The notes under the pieces were generated by a model, which made no database searches, was not told the origin of the DNA, and saw nothing but the letters and a program-made list of their open reading frames with translations. A stretch of DNA of 64,000 bases from AP-15 sp963789025 (lineage in GTDB: Bacteria; Pseudomonadota; Alphaproteobacteria; ATCC43930; CGMCC-115725). Both the position numbers and the translations under genes were made by a program. Below are positions 19,694-28,734 of this stretch, piece by piece. Numbering within the stretch: the first letter of the stretch is position 1; each line of letters opens with the position of its first letter. Location: assembly GCA_963789025.1 (NCBI GenBank), contig CAWBIT010000010.1, positions 1 to 64,000 on the forward strand. Reading direction: 5' to 3'.

Positions 19694-21220
19694 GTGGCGC
19701 CCGCTGCCGGCCGCAAACAGCGCCTCATCCGGTTTCTCTCACGGGGATCGGCTGAAATCGCACTGGTGGTATTGGTGGCGCTGGCAATTCTGCTGCGGCT
19801 ACTGCCAATCCTGGTCGAGCCCAGCGCGGTATGGCCAGACGAGATTTTTCAGACCTCCGAGCCGGCCCACCGCCTCGTTTTCGGCAGCGGGCTGGTGGCG
19901 TGGGAATTCCAGCTCGGCGTGCGATCCTGGCTGCTGCCCGGCATTATTGCCGGGCTGATGGAGCTGTCGCGGATCATCGGCGACGGTCCGGATTATTACC
20001 TTCCGGTGATCGCGGTCGGTTTTGCGGGGTTGGCCACTGCACCGGTGGTGTGCTGCTTTCTGTGGTGCCGCCCGCCGTTTGGCATCACGGGCGCGCTTCT
20101 CGCGGGGCTCGCTGTCGCGGTCGCCGCCGAACCGGTCTATTTCGGCGCCCGCACCCTCTCCGAAACAGTCGCCGGCCATCTGCTCGTCGTCGGGATTTGG
20201 GCACTGGAACCGGGCTATCTGGTCGTCTCCCGGCGCCGGCTGTTTTATGGCGGCGCCTTGCTCGGCCTCGTCTTTGCGACTCGTGTGCAGCTCGCTCCCG
20301 CAATAGCCGTCGCGATGCTGTGGACGAATTGGCGGGCAGACCGCGGGCGGCTCGCCGCGACCCTCGCCGGTGTGGCCGCCATTCTGGCCGCGGCGGCGGT
20401 GCTCGATACCCTGACCCTCGGCTATCCCTTTGCCTCGGTGTGGCGTTACGTCCTCTATAATGTCTTTTACGGGGTGAGCTCGACCTTCGGGGTCGAGCCC
20501 TGGCCGTATTATCTTCTCGGCGAGCTCGGCGTCTGGGGCGGCGCCGCCGCGACGATGCTGCTGCTGATCGCGATCGGTGCTTGGCGGCTGCCATTGCTGC
20601 TGGTCGTCGCGATCGTCATCCTCGCCGTCCACTCGGGGATCGGCCACAAGGAATATCGCTTCATCTACCCTGCGATCGTGCCCCTGACCGTGCTCGCCGG
20701 GATAGGTCTCGCGCAGATGGCGAGTTGGGGACGGGAATGGCTGATCGGTCACGGCATGCCAAACAAACTCGCCGCACTCTCCGGCACCGCTCTTGCTCTC
20801 GGTTGGTGGTGCTGGGCGTCGCACCAGGTCTGGACTGGCGCGCCACTGAGCTCGCAACGCCAGCGCATGCACGACAATTTGTCGGCGGCGTCCTTCGTTG
20901 CCCACCGCCCGGCTCCCTGCGGGATCGGGCTCTATGGTCTGGGCGGCGAGGACTGGGAGGCTTACGGCGGGTACACCTATTTCCACCAGACGGTGCCGAT
21001 GTACTGGCCGAAGGACGAGCCCGCATTGATCGGCTCTGCCGGCGGGTTCGATACGCTCCTTTACACGCAACCGCCCCCTGCAGTCCTGGGTTTTACCACC
21101 TTGCGATGCATCGGTCAGGTCTGCGTTGCGCACCGCCCCGGCGGATGCCGGTCAGTCCCCGTGGCACCCATCCCCCTGCCAGGTGTTTTGGTCAAATTGC
21201 GGGACGCAAGAAGACAGTGA
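19694..21220 (+). CDS. GT22-like (ALG9/PIG-B type) mannosyltransferase, membrane
   Basis: The product is 508 residues, starts at GTG 19694 and has about ten hydrophobic helices. WPDEIFQTSEPAHRLVFGSG (residues 47-66) matches the HPDE-x-FQ...EPAH...FG motif of GT22 dolichol-phosphate-mannose transferases, and HKEYRFIYP (about 318) is the second GT22 signature. Such enzymes use a lipid-linked sugar on the outer face of the membrane. The soluble C-terminus has paired cysteines. A damaged partial copy lies downstream (22605-23411). Substrate in this organism is unknown. Confidence 0.82.
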   Translation: MAPAAGRKQRLIRFLSRGSAEIALVVLVALAILLRLLPILVEPSAVWPDEIFQTSEPAHRLVFGSGLVAWEFQLGVRSWLLPGIIAGLMELSRIIGDGPDYYLPVIAVGFAGLATAPVVCCFLWCRPPFGITGALLAGLAVAVAAEPVYFGARTLSETVAGHLLVVGIWALEPGYLVVSRRRLFYGGALLGLVFATRVQLAPAIAVAMLWTNWRADRGRLAATLAGVAAILAAAAVLDTLTLGYPFASVWRYVLYNVFYGVSSTFGVEPWPYYLLGELGVWGGAAATMLLLIAIGAWRLPLLLVVAIVILAVHSGIGHKEYRFIYPAIVPLTVLAGIGLAQMASWGREWLIGHGMPNKLAALSGTALALGWWCWASHQVWTGAPLSSQRQRMHDNLSAASFVAHRPAPCGIGLYGLGGEDWEAYGGYTYFHQTVPMYWPKDEPALIGSAGGFDTLLYTQPPPAVLGFTTLRCIGQVCVAHRPGGCRSVPVAPIPLPGVLVKLRDARRQ

Positions 21221-21364
21221 ACTGAAGGTCCGGAGACGGCGGCTCCGCGGCCCGCGACCGTGTCTTGCGCTAACTGGCCGGCATTTCGAAGAGGCAGAAA
21301 TGTCCATGCTTAACCATTTCTAATCTATTCTTCGGCAGCTTCGCAGCTGAACGGAGGACCCTCG

Positions 21365-22555
21365 ATGATTCCCCTAGCACGGAGGCGCGCCGTCGCGATC
21401 GAAGCCTTATGCGGCTTCTTCGGGTTTGCAGGTTGGAGCTTCTATGCAGCCGCTTTCGCGCACCATCTGGGTCAGGACTGGATGGTGTTCTATAACGCGT
21501 CGGGAGCCTATCTCGAAGGCAACCTCCCGCTTCTATTCCACGGAGCCGATTTCACTGCTCGGATTAATGAGCAGCTCGCGGACTGGCTGTCGGCTCCATT
21601 GTCGTTTCATCCCTGGATGTACCCGCCGACTTTCCTGTTGTTTCTCGTCCCGTTCGGAGGGCTGCCGTTCCCGATTGCCTACGCCTCCTTTCTTCTAGTC
21701 ACGGGTGCGGCTCTGATCGCGGCGGTGTGGTATTACGACGACGACCCGGAACACAGAAAGCTGATGCTGGGGTTGCTGATGCTCTCTCCAGCTGTCGCGT
21801 GTACCGTTGTCCTTGGACAGAACTCGTTCCTTACCAGCGCTGTTCTCATCGGCGGCTTCGCGCTAATGAAACGGCAGCCGATCCTCGGCGGAACTGTGCT
21901 CGGCATTCTCAGCTTCAAGCCCCAGCTCGCGCTGATGGTGCCGATTGCGCTCATTGCCGGCCGTTATTGGCAGTCGCTCGCCGGCGCTGCCGCCAGTGCG
22001 CTGCTGTTGGCGTTCTTTAGTCTTGTGGTGTTCGGACTAGGTGCTTGGCGGGGTTGGGTCGCGCTGATGACGGTTCCGAGCGATCTCTACAACGCCTGGA
22101 ACATCGTTGGGCGTCTCCACGGGCAGAGCGTCTATACCTGCGTAGCCTTGCTCGGTGCATCACCCGCTGTAGCCAACGCCGCCCAGGCTATCGCCATCGT
22201 GCTCGCTGCCGGTGGCGTCTATTGGTGTTTCCGCCAGGCAGTGCCCCATGAACTACAACTCATGATGCTGCTTGCAGCGACGATGCTCTCTGCGCCGCAC
22301 GTTTTCAATTACGATGGTGTCATGCTAGATATTGCCGCCAGCCTGCTGCTCTGTCGCGCACTCAACGACGGATTTCAATTCGGCGAGCTGATTGTGATTC
22401 CCCTGACCTGGGTGAACCCCCTGATCAATCCCCCTATCCTTTTCCCTGTAGGGTTAATCACGCCTTTGGTCATTGGTCTCTTCATGGCGTGCATAATCGC
22501 CAGGGGACGATCTCTTGCTCGTGCGCCGGGAAATAGCGTCCTGTACCCGGCTTGA
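21365..22555 (+). CDS. GT87 (DUF2029)-like polytopic glycosyltransferase
   Basis: The product is 396 residues with many membrane helices. The SFHPWMYPPTFLLFLVPFG stretch and LSFKPQLALMVPIALIAGR (the KPQ motif) are typical of GT87/DUF2029 mannosyltransferases, which use polyprenyl-phosphate-mannose. It lies among other membrane glycosyltransferases of the same strand, which suggests a shared role in making a mannose-containing envelope glycan or glycolipid. The specific acceptor cannot be told. Confidence 0.8.
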   Translation: MIPLARRRAVAIEALCGFFGFAGWSFYAAAFAHHLGQDWMVFYNASGAYLEGNLPLLFHGADFTARINEQLADWLSAPLSFHPWMYPPTFLLFLVPFGGLPFPIAYASFLLVTGAALIAAVWYYDDDPEHRKLMLGLLMLSPAVACTVVLGQNSFLTSAVLIGGFALMKRQPILGGTVLGILSFKPQLALMVPIALIAGRYWQSLAGAAASALLLAFFSLVVFGLGAWRGWVALMTVPSDLYNAWNIVGRLHGQSVYTCVALLGASPAVANAAQAIAIVLAAGGVYWCFRQAVPHELQLMMLLAATMLSAPHVFNYDGVMLDIAASLLLCRALNDGFQFGELIVIPLTWVNPLINPPILFPVGLITPLVIGLFMACIIARGRSLARAPGNSVLYPA

Positions 22556-22604
22556 TGGATGCGACGCGCGCGCTCCATTCCACTTTCCACTCCATCGCAC
22601 TCAC

Positions 22605-23411
22605 GAAGGCGTCCGCGAGCTGCGCGCCCTCTGTCTCGGAAGCGCGATCGTCAATGTGGGGCGAATACCTGCGGCAGGCGCTCGGCGGCGGGTTCGGGTT
22701 CTGGCAGTATTATCTTCTCGGCGAGCTCGGCGTCTGGGGCGGCGCTGGCACGACGATGCTGCTGTTGATGGCGATCGGGGCGTGGCGGCTGCCATTGCTG
22801 CTCGTCGACGCGGTCGTCATCCTCGCCGTTCACTCCGGCATCGGCCACAAGGAATATCGTTTCATCTACCCGGCGATCGTGCCGTTGACCGTGCTCGCCG
22901 GGGTCGGGCTCGCTCAGATGGCGAGCTGGGCCGGCACTGGCTGATCGGCCGCGGCGTATCCGTAACCGCAGCCGCCGCCACCAGCGCCGCTTTGGCCGTG
23001 GCCTGGTGGGGCGTGGCGTCGTCCCAGGTCTGGAACAGCGCCACCCTCGGCGCTCACCGTCAGCGGATGCACGACAAGCTCGCCGCCGCGTCCTTTGTCT
23101 CGCGTGGGCCGGCGCCGTGCGGGATCGGCCTCTACGGGCTCCACGGCGAAGATTGGGGAGGTTACGGCGGATATACCCATTTCCATTGGCCGGCGCCGAT
23201 GTATTGGCCGGAGGACGAAGCCGCGCTGACCACGGCCGCAGACACCTTCGATACGCTGCTCTACACCGACCCGCCCCCACCGGCGCTCGGTTTCACCACA
23301 CGGCAATGCGTCGGCGAGGTCTGCATCGCGCAGCGCGCCGGTGGCTGCCGAACGGTCCCGATGACCCCCCTTCCTTTGCCCGACCCGCTGGTCGAGTTGA
23401 CGGGCCACTAG
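22605..23411 (+). pseudogene. Chimeric, frameshifted glycosyltransferase pseudogene
   Basis: The first ~95 bp (22605-22705) nearly duplicate 24470-24580, the end of the downstream GT87-like gene, but lack about 11 bases near 22650. From about 22706 the sequence switches to a copy of the C-terminal part of the upstream GT22-like gene: YYLLGELGVWGG, HKEYRFIYPAIVPLTVLAG, then the cysteine-bearing tail. One base is missing near 22930 relative to the intact gene, so two frames are needed to read it. The fragment has no plausible start and is best read as a recombination product between neighbours. Confidence 0.85.
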
Positions 23412-23416
23412 CTCGC

Positions 23417-24712
23417 ATGCGCCGACGAGAAATGCCCGCCTGGCTCTGCCGGTTTGTCCCGGCAGGTTCGGCGCTCGCCATCTTTCTCGCAATGTCCTGG
23501 CTTTATCGGCAGGGGCACAGAGAGGTGTATGACGACGTTTTGCGGTACTGGGGGGTAGTGCCGTTCCGAATCCCGTTTCTAGATATCAGCTTTGTACTGG
23601 CGGCCTGGGACTGCGCGCGGCAGAGCTGGGACGTCATCTCGGACAACCCTTGCGACCTCTTACACCTGCCGTTCAATTATTCGCCGTTCTGGCTGGTGGC
23701 TGCGCCGATCCCGCTGAGCCTGCGGGACACCACTGCCGTCGGATGCTTGCTCGAACTTCCTTTCATCGCCTCGTTGACCCTGCTGCCGCCGTCGCGACGC
23801 CTCATCGAACTGCTTCTGATGCTGGCTGCCATTTTTTCGACAATGGTGGTTTTCGCGCTGGAGCGAGCTAATGCCGACATCATTCTGTTCATGTTGGCGC
23901 TGGCGGTCGGCTTTCTCGCCGAGCGCGGGCCAGCGGCGCGGATGGTCGGCTATGCGTTCGCGCTCTTGGCAGCGCTCCTCAAATATTATCCGATCATGTT
24001 GCTCGTCGTCCTGTTCCGCGAGCGGCTTGCGGTGTTTGCGGCCGTCGCGATGGCTGTGGCGGGTTCGCTCGCCGGTTTCTGGGCGGCTTATCATGTCGAG
24101 ATCGTGCGAGGATGGGCGAACATCCCGGTCGGACCGTACAATACCGACCTGTTCGCGGCGAAGAACCTGCCGTTTCTGATCGGGATGATGGTCGAAAACA
24201 CGATCCCTTCCCGCTTTGGGGCGGCAGTCGGATGGGTGGTAACCGCCGGCCTCTATGGGGGGCTGGCAGGCGCGGTGCTCGCGATCTGCCGCCGTTTGTC
24301 GCACTTCGCCGAGTGGCGCGCCGCCATCGCCGAGCTTCCCGATGGCGAGCGGGCCTTCATGGTGATCGGCAGCGCAGTGATCGCCGGATGCTTCTTCGCC
24401 GGACAGAGCATCGGGTATCGCGGTATTTTTCTGTTGCTGGTCATGCCGGGACTATTGGCGCTGTCGCGCTCCGCCTCGCGCGAGCTGCGCGCCCTCTGTC
24501 TCGGAAGCGCGATCGTCATCGTGCTCCTGATGTGGGGCGAGTGCCTGCGTCAGGCGCTCGACGGCGGGTTCGGGTTCTGGCTGCTGCGCGAGCTCGGCTG
24601 GTGGTGGTCGGTCAGCGTCATGCTGGCGTTGGTCGCCGAATTTCTGCGGGAGTCGCCAGTCTTGCGCAGCGCGTCCGCTTGGTTCGGCCGGCAGCCGGTC
24701 CGCTCGCGGTAA
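23417..24712 (+). CDS. GT87-like polytopic membrane protein
   Basis: The 431-residue product has about ten hydrophobic helices. DLLHLPFNYSPFWLVAAPI and ALLKYYPIMLLVVLF (a K-x-P-like motif) resemble GT87/DUF2029 enzymes, and ERANADIILFMLALAVGF is also family-like. It is more divergent than the gene at 21365. ATG 23417 lies 5 bp after the pseudogene stop. The end of this gene has been copied into the upstream chimera. Likely function: transfer of a sugar from polyprenyl-phosphate-sugar; acceptor unknown. Confidence 0.72.
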   Translation: MRRREMPAWLCRFVPAGSALAIFLAMSWLYRQGHREVYDDVLRYWGVVPFRIPFLDISFVLAAWDCARQSWDVISDNPCDLLHLPFNYSPFWLVAAPIPLSLRDTTAVGCLLELPFIASLTLLPPSRRLIELLLMLAAIFSTMVVFALERANADIILFMLALAVGFLAERGPAARMVGYAFALLAALLKYYPIMLLVVLFRERLAVFAAVAMAVAGSLAGFWAAYHVEIVRGWANIPVGPYNTDLFAAKNLPFLIGMMVENTIPSRFGAAVGWVVTAGLYGGLAGAVLAICRRLSHFAEWRAAIAELPDGERAFMVIGSAVIAGCFFAGQSIGYRGIFLLLVMPGLLALSRSASRELRALCLGSAIVIVLLMWGECLRQALDGGFGFWLLRELGWWWSVSVMLALVAEFLRESPVLRSASAWFGRQPVRSR

Positions 24713-24731
24713 CCGCCCTCAAAGCCGCGGG

Positions 24732-24977
24732 TCAGCGGCGCGAGCGCGGGCCGCGCGGACGCGGACCGCGATATTGCTGCAGGCGTGTGCTGCGCAAGCC
24801 GGGCAGACCGTGCTGCTCGAACGCGCGCTCCCAAGACCGGTACTCCTCCTCGGTCAGCTGGTAGCGTTGCAGCGCCTCTTCGAGGGTGATGCGGCCGGTG
24901 CGCACGGCGGTGACGACCGCGGCCTTGCGACGCACGACCCAGCGCCTGGTGTTCGGTGGCGGCAGGTCGTCGCTCAT
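24732..24977 (-). CDS. sciP: SciP/DUF1153 family CtrA inhibitor
   Basis: The 81-residue product reads MSDDLPPPNTRRWVVRRKAA, then a helix-turn-helix with AVRTGRITLEEALQRYQLTEEEYRSWERAF, the DUF1153 signature. In Caulobacter SciP binds CtrA and blocks activation of CtrA-dependent promoters in the cell cycle. The ATG at 24977 has a GGAAG site upstream; a longer upstream frame to 25232 shows no family similarity. The 3' tail is arginine-rich. This gene is a good lineage marker for Alphaproteobacteria. Confidence 0.9.
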   Translation of the reverse strand: MSDDLPPPNTRRWVVRRKAAVVTAVRTGRITLEEALQRYQLTEEEYRSWERAFEQHGLPGLRSTRLQQYRGPRPRGPRSRR

Positions 24978-25011
24978 GGCGAGGGCTTCCCGCGGCGACC
25001 GCTCGAGCGCA

Positions 25012-25239
25012 TTACTCACCGTGCCCTGCCAGGACTTTGGCGGCCCAGAACGACCGGTCGCGTGCCGCGGCCTGCTGCCGGCGGGATTGGCTGCGCCGTG
25101 CCGCGTAACGCTGCAGCGCGGCCTGATCGGCGGCGGCGGGCGCGGCTTGCGTCGGCAATGCACAGGCGGTCGGGCAGCGCGTAACGCCGTTGCGGCGGAT
25201 AAACGCGGCCACCGCGGCCTCATATTCTTCATGACACAT
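25012..25239 (-). CDS. Small conserved-looking protein of unknown function
   Basis: From the ATG at 25239 the product is 75 residues, MCHEEYEAAVAAFIRRNGVTR followed by CPTACALPTQ and a basic tail. The C-x3-C pair and the short DNA-binding-like helix (AAVAAFIRRNG) stand out. I recall similar small hypothetical proteins in other Alphaproteobacteria but cannot assign a role. An upstream TTG (25308) would add 23 residues. It lies 34 bp upstream of sciP on the same strand and may be co-transcribed. Confidence 0.6.
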   Translation of the reverse strand: MCHEEYEAAVAAFIRRNGVTRCPTACALPTQAAPAAADQAALQRYAARRSQSRRQQAAARDRSFWAAKVLAGHGE

Positions 25240-25567
25240 CGTTAACGTTCCCAAATCGAACCGGTAGGTCTCGGCAGCGCCGAGCATGAATCCGACCTTG
25301 CTCAACAAGGGAAAATGTTCAACGATATTTATACTTAAACGAATATAATTTGATAGTTAAAGCAAAGGTTAAGGGCTATTGAGGCTCCCAGAATTGTTAA
25401 AGGGTAGCAATTTGCCGTATCTTACCGGCAAACGGTGACCTCAGTGGACTTGTTTGCGGTAGAGGCGTGGATGAGGCGCGGCCCGATCAGATTTGGTCTG
25501 CGCGGCAGCGCCTCTGCAGCACGAACAACGGCCGATGGCCTTGATGATTTTCGCATCGCCCCGATGA
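25240..25567. other. AT-rich intergenic region, no gene seen
   Basis: About 330 bp between two minus-strand genes. The part 25310-25420 is much richer in A/T than its surroundings and holds several TTAA words, so it probably carries the promoter for the small gene and sciP. Two TTAA words at 25357 and 25369 are spaced by 8 bases, one more than the CtrA consensus, so I do not call a CtrA site. Confidence 0.4.
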
Positions 25568-26503
25568 TCAATATCCCGTTGTCTTGTCGACTTCCTGCAA
25601 TAGCCTGCCGCCGGCCTCGAGCCTGCGGATGTTCGCGGCGATTTCGGTCACCAGCTGGGCGACAGTCGGCCGGCGCGCCACGTGCGGCATTACGGTGACT
25701 TTGGGGTGCAGCCACAAGGGGCTGTCCGATGGCAGGGGCTCGGGCCACAGCGCGTCCAATGCGGCGTAGGACAGTTGTCCCGAATCGAGCGCGCGGATCA
25801 GATCTTCGGCCACCACATGCTTGCCGCGCCCGACATTCACCAGCATCGATCCCCGGGGCATCATCGCAAAGGTGCGAGCGCAGAAGATGCCCTCGGTTTC
25901 CCGCGTCAACGGCAACAGGCAGACGGCGATGTCGGTGTGGTTGAGAAACGGCTCGAGCTGGTCGGGCCCGTGAAAAATCGGCACCTCCTCCTTCTCGCGC
26001 GGCGATCGGACCCAAGCCGAGACCGGGAAGCCTAGCGACTTCAGCACCAGCGCCGGCGTTTTCGCCATCATGCCGTAGCCAAGGAAACCGATGCGCCGTT
26101 CCTCGGGCCGGACGATCCTTGTCCGGCGCCATTCCCGATCGGCCTGAGCGGCCTGATAGCCGGGCATGTCGCGATGAAAGCGCAACACATGCATGATGAC
26201 ATATTCCGTCATCATCGGATCGCCGCCCGGCGGCTCCATCTTGCCGAGAGGGGCCTTCGGCAGCTTGGGGTGGTTGACAAACGCCTCCACCCCGGCCGAG
26301 CGGCTGAACATTGCTTTCAGATTCGGGAATACGGGAAGGGCATCGAAATCGGGATGCATGAAGGCGAGGTATTTGATATCCGCCAGCTTTCCCGGATCGG
26401 GCCAGATGCGGATTTCCAAATCGGGTAGCTTTGCCGCGAAGGTGTCGCGCCACGCCTTCGCGTTGCCGATACGCTTGTCGAGATCCACGATGAGCAGCGC
26501 CAT
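25568..26503 (-). CDS. D-2-hydroxyacid dehydrogenase (GhrA-like glyoxylate/hydroxypyruvate reductase)
   Basis: The product is 311 residues from the ATG at 26503, which has a GGGAGA site upstream. IGFLGYGMMAK is the Rossmann NAD(P)-binding turn. NVGRGKHVVAEDL carries the catalytic arginine, and VMPHVARRP the catalytic histidine. The domain order and the early FSRSAGVEAFV match the GhrA group, which reduces glyoxylate and hydroxypyruvate. It is 20 bp downstream of the luciferase-like monooxygenase and probably in one transcript with it. Confidence 0.87.
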   Translation of the reverse strand: MALLIVDLDKRIGNAKAWRDTFAAKLPDLEIRIWPDPGKLADIKYLAFMHPDFDALPVFPNLKAMFSRSAGVEAFVNHPKLPKAPLGKMEPPGGDPMMTEYVIMHVLRFHRDMPGYQAAQADREWRRTRIVRPEERRIGFLGYGMMAKTPALVLKSLGFPVSAWVRSPREKEEVPIFHGPDQLEPFLNHTDIAVCLLPLTRETEGIFCARTFAMMPRGSMLVNVGRGKHVVAEDLIRALDSGQLSYAALDALWPEPLPSDSPLWLHPKVTVMPHVARRPTVAQLVTEIAANIRRLEAGGRLLQEVDKTTGY

Positions 26504-26522
26504 AATTTCTCCCAAGCTCCCT

Positions 26523-27773
26523 TCAGTGCCGCCCAGCCTGCGCGCGGGCTTTGTCGAGATCGGGGACGTTGCTGGCGGAAGCCACGTCGCCTAGCCGCGA
26601 ACCCCGCGTAACCGCGAGCGCGGCGACCGCGGCTTCGTTTTCGGTAATCTTCGCCATGATCGCTTCCTTGGCGCGGTCGAAGACGCCGCGATTGGTGGCG
26701 ACGAACTGCTGTGAGTCCCGCAGCCCGGCGAGATAGCCGTTGATTTCCGGCACGACGTAGCGGGCCACCATGTCCCAACTGCGCATCGTGTTTTCCGGGT
26801 TGGCCCAGTCGTGGACGAAACCTACGAGGGTTCCGAAGCCGCCGCTGATTTCGAGCACAGACTTGATCCGGGCAATCAGATCGTCCGGAGTGCCAATAGT
26901 CGCCGACGCCCCCTCCGAGAACGCGGCTTTGTCAACTGCCTCATCGGGATCTTTGAACGGCTTCGCATCGGGCCGCTGCAATGTCCCGACAATGTACTGG
27001 TTGTGATGCCGCAGCAGGCCTTCGCGGGCCTCGGCACGCGCCTTCTGGCGAGTTTCCGCGATGTGCCAGCTCAACAGGACGCGCCAGTTCTTGCGGTCGA
27101 CCGTCTTGCCGTGCTTCTTGGCGGCGGCCTCGGCAAAGCCCCATTGCGTCGGCAGCGCATTGAGACCTTCGCTCGACATCGAGCCGATCGAGATAATGCC
27201 GATGCCGTGCTTTCCCGCCAATGTCATGCCGGATGGGCTGATCTGAGAGGCGACGGCGAAGGGCATCTCCTCCTGCAATGGCAGAAGCTGCAGTGCCGCG
27301 TCCTGCAGGGTGAACCAGTCGCTTTTCGCGGTCACGCGCTCGCCGTTGAACAGCCGCCGGATGATGCCGATCGCCTCGTCCTGGCGGTCGCGCTGCACCA
27401 TCGGATCGATCCCGAGCGTGTGCGCGTCCGATGCGAGCGCGCCGGGGCCCGATCCGAAGATCGCCCGCCCGCCGGTCATCCAGTCGAGCTGCACCATGCG
27501 CTGTGCGACATTGAACGGGTGGTGGTAGGGCAAGGAGATGACCCCCGTGGCGAGCTTGATGCGCTTCGACCGCTCACCCGCGCCGGCGAGGAACATCTCG
27601 GGCGAGCCGATCATTTCCCAACCGCTCGAATGGTGCTCACCGCACCAGAACTCGTCGTAGCCGAGCCGGTCGAGCTGCTCGACCAGGTCGAGATCGCGGC
27701 GGAACTGCAACATCGGATGCTCGCCGACCGGATGGTGCGGGGCGAGGAAGGCGCCGAAATTCAAACGCGGCAT
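26523..27773 (-). CDS. Luciferase-like (LLM-class) flavin-dependent monooxygenase
   Basis: The product is 416 residues from ATG 27773 (AGGAGA site upstream; a longer frame to 27965 is rejected). MPRLNFGAFLAPHHPVGEHP, YDEFWCGEHHSSGWE, the ATGVISLPYHHPFNVAQRM segment and GRAIFGSGPGAL are the bacterial luciferase TIM-barrel signatures. These enzymes use reduced FMN from a separate reductase to oxidise small organics. The substrate is unknown; neighbouring dehydrogenase and hydrolase genes suggest catabolism. Confidence 0.88.
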   Translation of the reverse strand: MPRLNFGAFLAPHHPVGEHPMLQFRRDLDLVEQLDRLGYDEFWCGEHHSSGWEMIGSPEMFLAGAGERSKRIKLATGVISLPYHHPFNVAQRMVQLDWMTGGRAIFGSGPGALASDAHTLGIDPMVQRDRQDEAIGIIRRLFNGERVTAKSDWFTLQDAALQLLPLQEEMPFAVASQISPSGMTLAGKHGIGIISIGSMSSEGLNALPTQWGFAEAAAKKHGKTVDRKNWRVLLSWHIAETRQKARAEAREGLLRHHNQYIVGTLQRPDAKPFKDPDEAVDKAAFSEGASATIGTPDDLIARIKSVLEISGGFGTLVGFVHDWANPENTMRSWDMVARYVVPEINGYLAGLRDSQQFVATNRGVFDRAKEAIMAKITENEAAVAALAVTRGSRLGDVASASNVPDLDKARAQAGRH

Positions 27774-27887
27774 GACGGACTCTCCTGGAGGTCGCTTCAC
27801 GGAATCTCGCACATGGCGCAACCCAGGGGAAGGTGAGAGACTGGGCATAGAGTTTTTGCGGTGTCGAACAGCCAACGAGGTGATGCG

Positions 27888-28697
27888 ATGACAGAGACGA
27901 AACCCGGGCACGCGCATCTGATTGCCGGCGGTTTTCCGCCCGGATCGTACGCCGGGCACGACCACGACTATGCCCGCCTGCGGCTACTGGGGCTGTTGGC
28001 CGAACGCGACATACCGGCCTCGGTCGCCAACGATTTTGCCGATGTCGAGAAATGGCTGCCGGTCAGCCAGCTGCTGATCACCTACGTCGCCGGCCCCTAC
28101 CCCGACGCCGCGCAGACCCGCGCCATCGAGCGCTGGCTGGAGGCGGGCGGCCATTGGCTGGCCTTGCATGGGACGAGCGGCGGCCGCGCCGAGCGGGTGG
28201 AGGGCGCCCGCCAGCGCCGCACCGTCAAGACCGAGCACCACGCCCTCCTCGGGAGCTATTTCCTGACCCATCCGCCGATCTGCGAGTTTCGCGTCGAGGT
28301 GAGCGCCGCTGATTCCCCCCTCACGCGAGGGCTCGGCAAATCGTTCGTCGTCGAGGACGAACCGTACTTCGTCGAGATGCAGGATCCGGGCTCGACGCAG
28401 ATCCTGCTGACCGCGGATTACGGCCCGAACGCGGTATCACCCGCCATCGGGACGCTGTATGCCTCCGACACCTCGCTCCGAGGCGACGGCAGGACCCGCG
28501 TGCTCGGCTATACCCGTGCGGTCGGCAGTGGCGGCGTCACCTACTTTGCGCTCGGCCATTGCCACAACCCTGCCATCCGCGCCGCCCGCGCACCCGACCC
28601 GACGGACAAGACGCCGCCAACCTTCCGCGGCGCGTGGGAAACCGACGCGTTCGCGACATTGCTGCGCAACTCCATCGCCTGGGGCCTGGCGGCCTGA
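27888..28697 (+). CDS. ThuA-like domain protein
   Basis: The 269-residue product starts at ATG 27888 with AGGTGA just upstream. The LLITYVAGPYP, GGHWLALHGTSGG and TYFALGHCHNPA segments match the ThuA (trehalose utilisation-like, glutamine amidotransferase-fold) family. ThuA proteins are linked to oxidised-sugar metabolism but the reaction of this branch is not settled. It is divergent from the monooxygenase, sharing the 27774-27887 promoter region. Confidence 0.8.
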   Translation: MTETKPGHAHLIAGGFPPGSYAGHDHDYARLRLLGLLAERDIPASVANDFADVEKWLPVSQLLITYVAGPYPDAAQTRAIERWLEAGGHWLALHGTSGGRAERVEGARQRRTVKTEHHALLGSYFLTHPPICEFRVEVSAADSPLTRGLGKSFVVEDEPYFVEMQDPGSTQILLTADYGPNAVSPAIGTLYASDTSLRGDGRTRVLGYTRAVGSGGVTYFALGHCHNPAIRAARAPDPTDKTPPTFRGAWETDAFATLLRNSIAWGLAA

Positions 28698-28734
28698 TCG
28701 CCCGGGCCCCTCGGCCTCGGGGCGGTGACGCGCT

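Noticed and set aside
25357..25372. Possible CtrA box near sciP (TTAA...TTAA)
   Set aside because: The spacing is 8 bases, whereas the CtrA consensus is TTAA-N7-TTAA; AT-rich DNA makes chance pairs likely.
26811..27836. 341-codon plus-strand frame opposite the luciferase-like gene
   Set aside because: Shadow frame; composition and lack of motifs point to antisense of a clear LLM-class gene.
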